DNA of 16,521 bases from JBDTVS01 sp040007095 (GCA_040007095.1 JBDTVS010000001.1:1-16521), one strand, 5' to 3'; counted from the first letter of the stretch, positions 8,386 through 14,876 are shown. Numbers and translations are program-made. The notes: generated by a model from the letters alone, not told the origin.

Positions 8386-8718
8386 CTAGCGCCGTTGAAA
8401 CTCGACATACGGACAGTGTGGCCAGTAGATGGGCGGCGCCTCGAAATGTTCCGCTAACAGGCGGGCGTGGCAGACGCGGCACGGATTCATCGACACGATC
8501 CCCTCGTGCGGGACCCCCTGCAGCACGTGCTCGAAGACGCACAGGGGACGTCCCGCCGCTTTCGTCGCCGGGAGACTCCGGAGCGGGCCGTCAGTCGCTT
8601 GTTCAGCCACGAGCGCGGAGTACAGGCGCGACTTCAGACGCGCCGGGGCGCGATCGGCCGCGACAGACCCCGCCGCGGTCTTCTCGGCGAGTCGCACGAA
8701 GAAATGTTCGTCGTTCAT
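8386..8718 (-). CDS. Small Cys/His-rich protein downstream of the ECF sigma factor (possible anti-sigma partner)
   Basis: 110 codons; not recognised as a named family. The N-terminal half is Ala/Arg-rich and probably helical (RLAEKTAAGSVAADRAPARL). The C-terminal half has NPCRVCHARLL and, 15 residues on, YWPHCPY: a CxxCH plus HC arrangement that could bind zinc. There is no signal peptide or membrane segment, so it should be cytoplasmic, and the CxxCH is unlikely to carry heme. The ATG at 8718 lies 3 bp after the sigma factor stop, so the two are co-transcribed and probably translationally coupled. A cytoplasmic Cys/His protein paired with an ECF sigma factor suggests a zinc-type anti-sigma regulator, although the classic Hx3Cx2C order is not present. 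The role is inference from position. Confidence 0.6.
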   Translation of the reverse strand: MNDEHFFVRLAEKTAAGSVAADRAPARLKSRLYSALVAEQATDGPLRSLPATKAAGRPLCVFEHVLQGVPHEGIVSMNPCRVCHARLLAEHFEAPPIYWPHCPYVEFQRR

Positions 8719-8721
8719 GGC

Positions 8722-9339
8722 TTAGCTCGCCTCCCAGAGGCGTCTGAAGGCCGACCGTGCCCTCGCCAACAATCGTTCGATGGCCTTTTCGGTCTTTCCC
8801 GTGTGTGCCGCCATCTCCTTGGTGCTGCGCTTTTCCCAGTAGCGCCACTGGAGCGCGGCGCTGTACGCGACCGGCAAGCGTTCGAGAATGTGCCGTGTCT
8901 TCTCTTCGGCGCGAGCGGCGTCAATCAGTTCGTCGAGATCGAGCGTGACGGTCGAGGCGGCACTCGGCACCTCGCCGTCGTCTGGGAGCGAGTCGGGCTC
9001 GCGAAGCTGCGCGCGATAGAAGTCCTCGACCTTGTGTCGGGCAATGCCCAGCAGCCAGCCGACGACGGACGACTGTCCCGCGAACGAGGCCAGTTTCTGG
9101 AGCGCCACGAGAAAGACGTCCTGGACGACATCCTCCACGAGGTCCCGGCGAGGGGCCAGCCGACGCGAGACGTACCCGTAGACCGCGTCCGCGTAGCGGG
9201 AGACGAATTCGGCGGCGGCCTTTCGATCCTTCGCCAGGACGCCGTCGAGCAACGCCTGCTCCTCGGCCAACATTGCGGGCGCACGCGGTCCCGCGGAGCG
9301 GCCGGGTGGCTCAGCCGCGGATGCGGTGTCGGCGGGCAT
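8722..9339 (-). CDS. ECF-type RNA polymerase sigma factor
   Basis: 205 codons. Region 2 (about residues 45-110) reads YADAVYGYVSRRLAPRRDLV, EDVVQDVFLVALQKL and VVGWLLGIARHKVEDFYR, the -10 recognition and core-binding helices. Region 4 (about 138-202) reads HILERLPVAYSAALQWRYW, STKEMAAHTGKTEKAIERLL and ARARSAFRRL, the -35-binding helix-turn-helix. Region 3 is absent, as usual for ECF (group 4) sigma factors. The linker is short and acidic. The ATG at 9339 gives a Pro/Ala-rich lead-in of about 22 residues and has no clear ribosome binding site; a later ATG (residue 23, before LAEEQALLDGVLAKD) is a possible alternative. It is followed 3 bp later by the small Cys/His gene and is divergent from the selenoprotein candidate. 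Confidence 0.93.
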   Translation of the reverse strand: MPADTASAAEPPGRSAGPRAPAMLAEEQALLDGVLAKDRKAAAEFVSRYADAVYGYVSRRLAPRRDLVEDVVQDVFLVALQKLASFAGQSSVVGWLLGIARHKVEDFYRAQLREPDSLPDDGEVPSAASTVTLDLDELIDAARAEEKTRHILERLPVAYSAALQWRYWEKRSTKEMAAHTGKTEKAIERLLARARSAFRRLWEAS

Positions 9340-9591
9340 CTATCTATGAGGAGTCGGCTGGGCACGCCAATTCCCCCGCCCGCCACCGCGGCGAAAGGGC
9401 TGGGGATGCGCATCGGCGGTCCGGGTCAGCCAGTAGGCGGTCCGGAAGTCGGTCGTCACGCCTTCATGGGCGCGAATGGTCGCCTGGTCTCCCGTTTCGG
9501 CGGTTCGTCTTTGCAAACGCGACGCAATGCGTCAAGATACACCATACGTCTTTCCGGAGAAGGGTCGTCAGACGAACTGAGGTGCACCAGG
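9340..9591. promoter_or_regulatory. Divergent intergenic region with an inverted repeat and weak promoter
   Basis: 252 bp between the ECF sigma factor (minus) and the redoxin gene (plus). A perfect 6-1-6 inverted repeat, GACGCA-A-TGCGTC, lies at 9521-9533. It is flanked by TTGCAA (9511-9516) and AAGATA (9534-9539), 17 bases apart, which is a weak sigma-70-like pair with the repeat filling the spacer. This is a plausible operator position. GAGGTG (9579-9584) is a reasonable ribosome binding site for the ATG at 9592. Confidence 0.4.
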
Positions 9592-10653
9592 ATGAAAACC
9601 ATGCTCAGCATCGCGCTCGTCTTCCTTGCGGCCGGGACCGCGTTTGGTCAATATGCGCCGCTGAAGATCGATGTGACCAGGCTCGGGCCTCAGGTCGGCG
9701 AGCGGATCGCAGACTTTCGGCTGCAGGATCAGCACGGCAAGGTATGGACACGGGATTCGCTGATGGGCCCGAAGGGTTTGATGCTCGTCTTGTCGCGATC
9801 CGCCGACTGGTGACCGTACTGCAAAACGCAGCTAGTTGAGCTGCAGTCACGATTGCCGGAGCTCAAAAACAAGGGATTAGGTCTTGCGGTGATGACGTAC
9901 GATTCGACGGCGGTCCTCGCCGACTTCTCTCGGCGGCGGGGCATTACGTTCCCGCTCTTGTCTGACTCGGGCTCGGCCACGATCAAGGCGTATGGACTCC
10001 TGAACACCACGGTCGATGCGGCGTCCACCAACTACGGCATTCCGTTCCCGGGTACCTTCCTCGTCAATCGACAGGGCATCGTCACCAGCCGGTTCTTCGA
10101 GGAGGCCTATCAGGAGCGGAACTCGGTGGCCCGTATCCTGTTGACGCTGGGAGATTCCGGGCAGGCGTTGGGCGCGCAGCGAATCACCACGGATCACCTC
10201 GAGATCACGACCTACGTCAGCGACCAGGTCGTCGCGCCGGGCACGCTGTTTTCGATCGTCGCCGACATCAGGCCCCGGCCCGGCATGCACGTCTATGCGC
10301 CCGGCACGCACAGCTACAAGGTCATCGCGATTCGACTGGACGCGCAGCCCCTTCTGCTGGCGCGTCCGCTTCGATATCCCGCGTCGGACATCTACGTGTT
10401 CAAGCCACTGAACGAACGCGTCGAGGTGTTCCAGAAGCCCTTCCGGCTGGTCCAGGATGTCGCCCTCAATGGTTCGGCCGACGCGCGAACCGCCCTAGCG
10501 GCCGTGAAAACCATGTCGATCACTGGCCGTTTGGAATACCAGGCATGCGATGATCGCGTGTGCTTCATCTCCAAGTCAGTGCCGCTGACGTACACCGTCA
10601 ACGTGCGGCAACTCGATACCGAGCGGGCCAACGTGACGAGTACGCCCCGCTAG
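9592..10653 (+). CDS. Selenocysteine-containing exported redoxin fused to a DsbD-alpha-like domain
   Basis: One 354-codon frame with a single internal TGA at codon 74 (9811-9813). Residues 1-19 (MKTMLSIALVFLAAGTAFG) are a signal peptide. Residues ~28-190 are an AhpC/TSA-Redoxin thioredoxin fold: VGERIADFRLQDQHGKVW, MLVLSRSADW-[TGA]-PYC, KTQLVELQSRLPELK, GITFPLLSDSGSATIKAYGL and PGTFLVNRQGIV. The TGA replaces the first Cys of the CxxC-type site, leaving Cys77 as the resolving residue (U-P-Y-C). From ~200 onward a DsbD-alpha-like domain ends with LEYQACDDRVCFISKSVPL, whose Cys319/Cys324 match that domain's redox pair. It should act in the periplasm in thiol/disulfide or peroxide reduction; substrate unknown. 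Reading does not stop at a random place, the frame stays open and conserved after TGA, and a SECIS-like hairpin follows. The alternative is a nonsense mutation in a Cys homologue. Start chosen for the GAGGTG 7 bases upstream and the signal peptide. Confidence 0.85.
9814..9847 (+). promoter_or_regulatory. Candidate bacterial SECIS element
   Basis: Directly after the in-frame TGA, 9828-9833 (GCAGCT) pairs perfectly with 9839-9844 (AGCTGC) around the loop AGTTG (9834-9838). The loop starts 20 bases after the TGA and has G at its second position followed by T. Bacterial SECIS models expect a short stem, a loop of 3-14 bases with G among its first two, and 16-37 bases from UGA to the loop, so all criteria are met. 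An outer ACT/AGT pairing (9818-9820 with 9845-9847) could extend the stem across a bulge. It would be bound by SelB carrying Sec-tRNA. Confidence 0.75.
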
Positions 10654-10925
10654 GCCGACGCCGCTTCGGTTTCAACGGACGCCCCGCGATATTCGGCGGC
10701 GTACGGCGGCGGCGGTTTCCCGCGTCGGTGCTGTACCGTCTGATAGACGACACCGCTACACGCTGCAGCTCTCGATCACCCTTCCGGACCCACCAGCCTT
10801 CCACCGCGCGGACCCTCGGCGTCTGGCTCGCGATGTCTGCCAGCCACCCGAAAGGAGGGCCTGCTGGGTCGTCGCGTTCGACCACTGGAGCGTGGCGGCT
10901 TCAGCGGGCTGATCCTGGGCGAACG
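10654..10925 (+). other. Degenerate intergenic region with a relic of the small IS passenger ORF
   Basis: No intact gene is seen here. At about 10689-10717 the sequence TATTCGGCGGCGTACGGCGG followed by CGGCGG repeats, almost base for base, the stretch at 12213-12241 inside the ISL3 element. It encodes the same residues, RYSAAYGGGGF, in one frame and then stops within a few codons. This is probably a fragment of another copy of that small ORF. The remaining bases up to the tniB tail show no recognisable product. Confidence 0.5.
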
Positions 10926-11057
10926 GCCGTCACGACCGAAGCGCTTGCGACGGGCCGCGAACGGATCGACCTCGACTTGCTCAGCGACGAGCTGGCCATG
11001 ACGAGTCTCGTGGCGATTTCGGATCGCCGCACGCGACGCCCCACGCCCTCCTCGTGA
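10926..11057 (+). pseudogene. tniB: C-terminal tail of a TniB-like transposition ATPase
   Basis: The frame ending with TGA at 11055-11057 contains TEALATGRERIDLDLL, resembling the last helix of TniB-type AAA+ ATPases (AxxxGxERIDLxLL). The ATPase core (Walker A and B) is not found upstream, and the preceding GGFSGLILGE lies in another frame, so the gene is broken. The tail ends 9 bp before the start of a TniQ-like gene in the same frame, the usual tniB-tniQ order, which supports the call. On sequence alone it would be too short to assign. Confidence 0.45.
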
Positions 11058-11066
11058 CCGCGGCGC

Positions 11067-11956
11067 GTGCCCTTCCATCATGTGCCGCCGGTCCTGCCGC
11101 TGGCCCCCCGGCCGCGACCTGGCGAATTGCGATCTGGCTGGCTCCGCCGCGTCGCCGCCGCCAATGCCGTCCCGTTCCCCGAGTTGCTGCACGCGCTGAC
11201 GACGACCCTGGGCGATGACGTCGTCGAGACGCTGAGCGTGGACCATCGCATCCCTCGGGCGTGCGGGGACGCGATCGCCCGGTGGTGTCGGCTCCCCCCG
11301 TCGGTCGTCGACGGTCTGGATCTGGCGCGGCTGTTTCCCGCCACGCCCGCCGATTGGTTCGTCCACGATCCCGATGAATGCTGGTGCATGGGGCTGACGC
11401 TCGTCGTCCCATCCCGCATCTCCGCTTTTGCGTCGCGTGTCTGCGTGACCAGCAGCGGCGCGGTGAGGTCGTACACCTCCGCGCCACGTGGAGTCTCGCC
11501 TGGCTCACCCACTGCCCCGATCACCACAGCTGGTTTCTGGAGATGTGCGTCAGGTGCTATCGATCCGACGCGCTCGATTTCCGGCGGACAACACACGGCG
11601 TCGTGTGTTGTCGGTATTGCGGCGCGTCCTTTAATCTGCCAAGGGGGACGGCGCGGCGACCGTCGCCCGTCCTTCACCTGCAGCAGACGCTGCTCGCCTG
11701 CTCGCTGCTGCAGCAGCCCAATCCGTTCTGGGTGGGGCGCTGTGGCCCGCGCGCGTTCCTGCAGCTGACGCACGATCTCCTGCAACTGGTGATGCTGCGT
11801 GATGAGCAGGATCGCGCCGTCCTCGCCGACTATCTGCCCGAACGCGATTGGGACTTTCCGCGTCTGCGTCTGCGCGCCCATCACCAGTTCCCCACGCTGA
11901 GCGCGGGCGAACGGTTTGCGTTACTCAGTGCCGTGACCGCCCTTGTCGACATGTAG
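11067..11956 (+). pseudogene. tniQ: Frameshifted TniQ-family protein
   Basis: From a GTG at 11067 the frame gives LPLAPRPRPGELRSGWLRRV and AAANAVPFPELLHAL, the N-terminal signature of TniQ (PxPxPGExxxSWLxRxAxxN). Around 11378 the coding signal moves to another frame, which continues PHLRFCVACLRDQQRRGEVV, LRATWSLAWLTHCPDHHSWF, CVRCY and VCCRYCGASFNLP to a TAG at 11954-11956. These are the zinc-binding cysteines and the LAWxTxCPxH motif of TniQ. Together they make about 296 codons, close to a full-length short TniQ. TniQ proteins help target-site selection in Tn5053- and Tn7-like transposition; no tniA transposase is present. One indel separates it from an intact gene; I saw no slippery site suggesting programmed frameshifting. 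Confidence 0.8.
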
Positions 11957-11963
11957 TTAAATC

Positions 11964-11988
11964 GGTTCTGTCGCAGCTTTGTTGCAAG
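11964..11988 (+). repeat. ISL3 left terminal inverted repeat
   Basis: 25 bp, matching the reverse complement of 13997-14021 at 24 positions. Confidence 0.85.
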
Positions 11989-12006
11989 CCAGAATTCCGC
12001 CATGCT

Positions 12007-12029
12007 GGCGTGACCTCCGCTGTCACGCC
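12007..12029 (+). other. Perfect 8-bp stem-loop inside the ISL3 element
   Basis: GGCGTGAC (12007-12014) and GTCACGCC (12022-12029) pair around a 7-base loop. It lies between the IS left end and the start of the small ORF, where it could be an operator, an attenuator, or a shield against read-through from outside. There is no T-run after it, so it is not a standard terminator. Confidence 0.45.
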
Positions 12030-12039
12030 CACCCGTATC

Positions 12040-12273
12040 ATGATCGGCATGGGGAAACACGTGTCCATTGATCTCACGCCCACGGAAGTGATGACGCTGC
12101 GAAAGCCAATTCGAGGGCGTGGGGGGTTTCAAAGTCTGCTGCGCAAACTCCAGGACCAACTGGACGACCGACACCTCGCGGTGTCCGCCGCCGACATGGA
12201 ACGGCTCCGGCGCTATTCGGCGGCGTACGGCGGCGGCGGCTTTCAAGGGCGCACGAAGGGCGCGGTGCCGTAG
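12040..12273 (+). CDS. Small conserved-looking ORF carried by the ISL3 element
   Basis: 77 codons from ATG 12040 (a second ATG at 12049 gives 74). I do not recognise the family. It reads KHVSIDLTPTEVMTLRKPIR, GRGGFQSLLRKLQDQLDDRH and ERLRRYSAAYGGGGFQGRT, with two similar GGFQ motifs and a charged helix between them. That pattern looks protein-like, not random, and would suit a small DNA- or protein-binding factor. It is convergent with the transposase and overlaps its 3' end by 31 bp, so the two transcripts would be antisense there. A relic coding RYSAAYGGGGF recurs at 10689. No catalytic motif is visible. Confidence 0.55.
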   Translation: MIGMGKHVSIDLTPTEVMTLRKPIRGRGGFQSLLRKLQDQLDDRHLAVSAADMERLRRYSAAYGGGGFQGRTKGAVP

Positions 12274-13970
12274 CGGCGGTGCGCGGACCGCGAGGCCGGC
12301 AGCGGCAAGAGGCGCGCGCGCAAGAGTTCGACACCGGCGCGGCCGTACATCTGGCGCCGTAACATCTTGAGGCGATTGATGTGCCCCTCGACCGGCCCGT
12401 TGCTCCACCGCTCGGTCACGGCCCCCTCCACCGCGCTGAGGTCCCGTCGCAGCGTCCGGACAAACCGATGCAGGGCGTAGATGTCGGTGGCGGCCGCGCG
12501 ATCCATCCAGCGGTGGAGGGTCGCCACCTTGCCAACGCGCAAGATGGTCCGAAAGCTCAGGACGAGCCGGCGCATCGTCGTGAAACCCGGACACTGCTGC
12601 TTCAACACGTCGACCGTCTGCGCCTGGCGTGCGCTCAGGAGCGCGCGCGGTTGCCCGAGCAACGCCGCGGCCACTTGGGGCGACACGTGGCGGACCGGCA
12701 CGCACGTGATCGGCTCGTCGGGTTCCCGCGTCGCGTCGTGATCAATCGGCATGTCGGTGCCAGCGGGCAGGGGCGTCCGCCAGGGAGCCACGAGTTTGGC
12801 CAGGCCGCTGTAGCAGCCGGTATACCCCAGCGGCTGGATTTCGGCCATGAGCAGCCGGACACTTTGACACCCTTCCGTCCATCGCCGCTGCAGATATTCC
12901 CGGTAGTACTCCGGCATGCCCGGTTGCGGCGCCATGCGGTTCCGGGTCGGCGCCTCGCCGAGGTGAATCCACTTGCGCACGGAGGCGCGACCGATGCCTG
13001 TCTCGCGCATGATCGCCTGCGCCGTATGGCCGGCCGCCTGCAACCGTTTGACAAGGTGAAACCGTTCGCGTTGCTGCGTGCCTCGCTCCCGCGCGATGCG
13101 ACGCTGATGATCGACGGCGGCCGATCGCCGGCGCTGGCGTGGGGCGATCACCTGACGGCTCGGCGTCGTGACGACCAGTGCCTCGTGCGGGACCACGAGA
13201 AAGCGGCGCTGCTGGCTCAAGGCCCGTTGGACGGCGCCGCGCAAATTGAGGACGAGGTGAAACCGATCGGCGACCTGACGGGCCTGGGGGGCCCCGCGGC
13301 GGACGCCGTCGGCATACGGGCCATGCCGATCGCGACTGATCACGCGAATCGATGGTCGTGCCGCCAGCCAGGCGGCGACGGCATCGGCGGTCCGCACCGC
13401 GAGCACATCCACCACCGCGCGCCGCTCCAAATCCACGAGGATCGTCCCGAAATGCTGCTGCCCCTTCTGCCACGCCCAGTCGTCGATACCGAGTACGCGG
13501 ATCGCCTCGGCGGCGGGCGACGCCGGGGCCCCGCGTTTGACGCACCGCAGAATCGTGTCGATGCTGATGTCCATCTGGAGTCGGGTCAACAGCCGCGCCC
13601 CGGCGCGCCCGCCCAGGGCATGACCGACCAGGTGCACGACGCCGCCGAACCGGGTCGTCTGTTGCACGTGCCAGGCGGCCACCCCGAGGAGTCGTTCTGA
13701 GAAGATCGCGGTGTCGCAACCGGCGTTCCGGCACCGCCAGCGACTGACGCGCACGCGCAGCGTGACGCCGCGGCCGTGCGCCGGCACATCTTTCAGCGAG
13801 CGCCAGTACCGACTATGCCGCGCCGCCGACGGCTGACCGCAGGCGGGACAGGGGGCCGACGGGGCGCCCTCCGCCTCGACCAGCAATCCGTCCTCGGTGG
13901 CCAACACGCGCCGCAACGTCAATGCCGTGCCGTTCGGCAACATATCGCGCCACGACCACGATCGTCTCAT
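12243..13970 (-). CDS. ISL3-family transposase (complete)
   Basis: 575 codons from ATG 13970 (MRRSWSWRDMLPNG). The frame is open to 14024, but that part crosses the terminal repeat, so the later start is preferred. The N-terminal zinc finger shows CPACGQ (Cys 41 and 44) and CRNAGC. The helix-turn-helix linker before the catalytic core is followed by GIDDWAWQKGQQHFGTI (Asp near 153-154), VISRDRHGPYADGV (Asp 204), VADRFHLVLNLRGAVQRAL and an inserted helical/HTH segment (AQAIMRETGIGRASVRKWI). The catalytic Glu is in SNGPVEGHINRLKMLRRQMY (Glu 528). The C-terminus GRAGVELLRARLLPLP is typical of the family. No break is seen, so it may be active. Confidence 0.93.
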   Translation of the reverse strand: MRRSWSWRDMLPNGTALTLRRVLATEDGLLVEAEGAPSAPCPACGQPSAARHSRYWRSLKDVPAHGRGVTLRVRVSRWRCRNAGCDTAIFSERLLGVAAWHVQQTTRFGGVVHLVGHALGGRAGARLLTRLQMDISIDTILRCVKRGAPASPAAEAIRVLGIDDWAWQKGQQHFGTILVDLERRAVVDVLAVRTADAVAAWLAARPSIRVISRDRHGPYADGVRRGAPQARQVADRFHLVLNLRGAVQRALSQQRRFLVVPHEALVVTTPSRQVIAPRQRRRSAAVDHQRRIARERGTQQRERFHLVKRLQAAGHTAQAIMRETGIGRASVRKWIHLGEAPTRNRMAPQPGMPEYYREYLQRRWTEGCQSVRLLMAEIQPLGYTGCYSGLAKLVAPWRTPLPAGTDMPIDHDATREPDEPITCVPVRHVSPQVAAALLGQPRALLSARQAQTVDVLKQQCPGFTTMRRLVLSFRTILRVGKVATLHRWMDRAAATDIYALHRFVRTLRRDLSAVEGAVTERWSNGPVEGHINRLKMLRRQMYGRAGVELLRARLLPLPASRSAHRRYGTAPFVRP

Positions 13971-13996
13971 CGGCCCAGCGTACGCCGACAAACGAA

Positions 13997-14021
13997 CTTG
14001 CAACAAAGATGCGACAGAACC
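13997..14021 (-). repeat. ISL3 right terminal inverted repeat
   Basis: 25 bp, one mismatch against the left repeat. The transposase start codon is 26 bp inside it, so the transposase promoter must overlap or neighbour this end. Confidence 0.85.
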
Positions 14022-14054
14022 CATTGAATTCGGTCGCTCTCCAAAGAATCAGCG

Positions 14055-14351
14055 TCAGGCGAGGCGCTCGGGGATATCCATGCGTTGATGCAAAATTCGG
14101 ATGATTTCGATCGTGCCTATCCCCGTGAAGCGGTAGCACAAGAAGTGTGAGCCGACAGAAAGCTTGAAATAGCCGGCTCGAACATCGTCGATCGCGCGGC
14201 CACTCAAACGCTCGTCTGTCAACGCCTGGCAGGCATCGGTGAGTTCTCGGATGTAGCGTTCAGCTTGCTCGACGCCCCAGCGTTTAACGGTGTAGTCCCA
14301 AATCCCGGCAAGATCGATTCGGGCTGCTGGTGAGAGGAAAAACTCTTTCAT
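14055..14351 (-). CDS. parE: ParE/RelE-type toxin
   Basis: 98 codons, the usual ParE length. It begins MKEFFLSPAARIDLAGIWDY, and has WGVEQAERYIRELTDACQAL, GRAIDDVRAGYFKLSVGSHF and LCYRFTGIGTIEIIRILHQR followed by MDIPERLA, all matching the ParE branch of the RelE/ParE superfamily (FxLSxxAxxDLxxIWxYxxxxWG; IxIIRILHxRMDxxxxL). ParE toxins act on DNA gyrase; relatives in this superfamily cleave mRNA, so the target is inferred. The ATG overlaps the antitoxin's stop by 4 bp (ATGA), so translation is coupled. The stop lies 33 bp from the ISL3 right end. No breaks seen; probably functional. Confidence 0.93.
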   Translation of the reverse strand: MKEFFLSPAARIDLAGIWDYTVKRWGVEQAERYIRELTDACQALTDERLSGRAIDDVRAGYFKLSVGSHFLCYRFTGIGTIEIIRILHQRMDIPERLA

Positions 14352-14593
14352 CCCGCCTGCCGGGAACGCATCTCGTCGACAAAGCGCTCCACATCGAATC
14401 GTTCCGCCGTGCCGCTGTCCTCGCCTGCGATGAGCGCCGCGCGCAAGGCTCGCAACTTGGTTTCGTGCTCTTCAAGCAGGCGCAAACCGGCCCGAACGAC
14501 TTCGCTTGCCGAGCCGTACCGCCCGTGAGTCAACTGCTCATCGACGAACTGATTGAAGTGCTCGCCGAGGGAAATTGAAGTGTTCTTGGACAT
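14348..14593 (-). CDS. parD: ParD-type antitoxin
   Basis: 81 codons. The N-terminal ribbon-helix-helix reads TSISLGEHFNQFVDEQLTHG, then YGSASEVVRAGLRLLEEHE, the standard ParD DNA-binding part. The C-terminal toxin-neutralising tail is acidic and ends RFVDEMRSRQAG. It is first in the operon and overlaps the toxin by 4 bp. The ATG at 14593 follows GGGAGA by 5 bases. ParD/ParE complexes normally repress their own promoter, and repeated TGGTA motifs cover the promoter here. Confidence 0.93.
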   Translation of the reverse strand: MSKNTSISLGEHFNQFVDEQLTHGRYGSASEVVRAGLRLLEEHETKLRALRAALIAGEDSGTAERFDVERFVDEMRSRQAG

Positions 14594-14606
14594 GGCGATC
14601 TCCCAC

Positions 14607-14642
14607 TGGTACCACTAAATGGTATTTGTTGGTACATGTCAA
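14607..14642 (-). promoter_or_regulatory. parDE promoter with overlapping operator repeats
   Basis: On the minus strand TTGACA (14637-14642) is followed after exactly 17 bases by TTTAGT (14614-14619), a near-consensus sigma-70 promoter. Three TGGTA motifs on the plus strand (14607, 14620, 14630), the first being the palindrome TGGTACCA, cover the spacer and -10 box and are likely ParD binding sites. Confidence 0.7.
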
Positions 14643-14718
14643 GGCTAAGTCAGAGGCTTGGTGAACGGCTGATAGCAACGGGTCTGACTCGTTCCCGATG
14701 CAAAACGATTCGGGGTCT

Positions 14719-14780
14719 CTACGGCGAGATCGGAATGAGCCGGGCGCGGAGGAGTTCCACTCCGGCTCGGCCATGGACGC
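14719..14780 (-). pseudogene. C-terminal scrap of an ISL3-family transposase
   Basis: The minus strand ends VHGRAGVELLRARLIPISP before a stop at 14719-14721, matching the end of the complete ISL3 transposase (GRAGVELLRARLLPLP). Upstream the match is lost within a few residues, so only about 20 codons remain. The bases differ enough from both other ISL3 copies to represent a third element. Confidence 0.65.
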
Positions 14781-14876
14781 GGGCTGGCGTCAGCACGCGC
14801 TGTGGCTCTAGTTCAGCTACAGCTAGGCTTAAGCTGGGCGTCGACCATGAAGCAGTATTCCGCCCGCCCTGTCGTC

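Larger units (their letters stand above)
11964..14021. mobile_element. Complete-looking ISL3-family insertion sequence (2058 bp)
   Basis: Terminal inverted repeats of 25 bp with one mismatch: GGTTCTGTCGCAGCTTTGTT at the left (11964-11988) and its reverse complement at the right (13997-14021). Between them are a full ISL3 transposase on the minus strand and a small convergent ORF. The 8-bp flanks differ (GTTAAATC left, CATTGAAT right), so no target duplication is visible. The left end is 7 bp downstream of the tniQ stop and the right end 33 bp from the toxin gene stop. Confidence 0.85.

Noticed and set aside
8386..8718. CxxCH taken as a c-type heme site
   Set aside because: The protein has no signal peptide, and cytochrome c heme attachment needs export.
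9811..9813. TGA read as tryptophan (alternative genetic code) or as a simple nonsense mutation
   Set aside because: TGA is used as a normal stop elsewhere in the window (for example 4146-4148 and 11055-11057), and TGG encodes Trp in the codon just before. A random nonsense mutation falling precisely on the redox Cys codon, with a SECIS-like hairpin after it, is less likely than selenocysteine, though only genome data can exclude it.
8467..9813. 448-codon plus-strand open frame running into the redoxin gene
   Set aside because: Up to 9339 it is the antisense shadow of the ECF sigma operon; only the part from ATG 9592, with a ribosome binding site and signal peptide, has protein-like features.
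11370..11400. Programmed frameshift in tniQ
   Set aside because: No slippery heptamer or downstream pseudoknot was seen, and the neighbouring tniB is also broken, so decay is simpler.
12381..13700. 439-codon plus-strand frame over the intact ISL3 gene
   Set aside because: Shadow of the transposase; same Arg/His/Gly-rich composition as the shadow over ISL3 copy 1.
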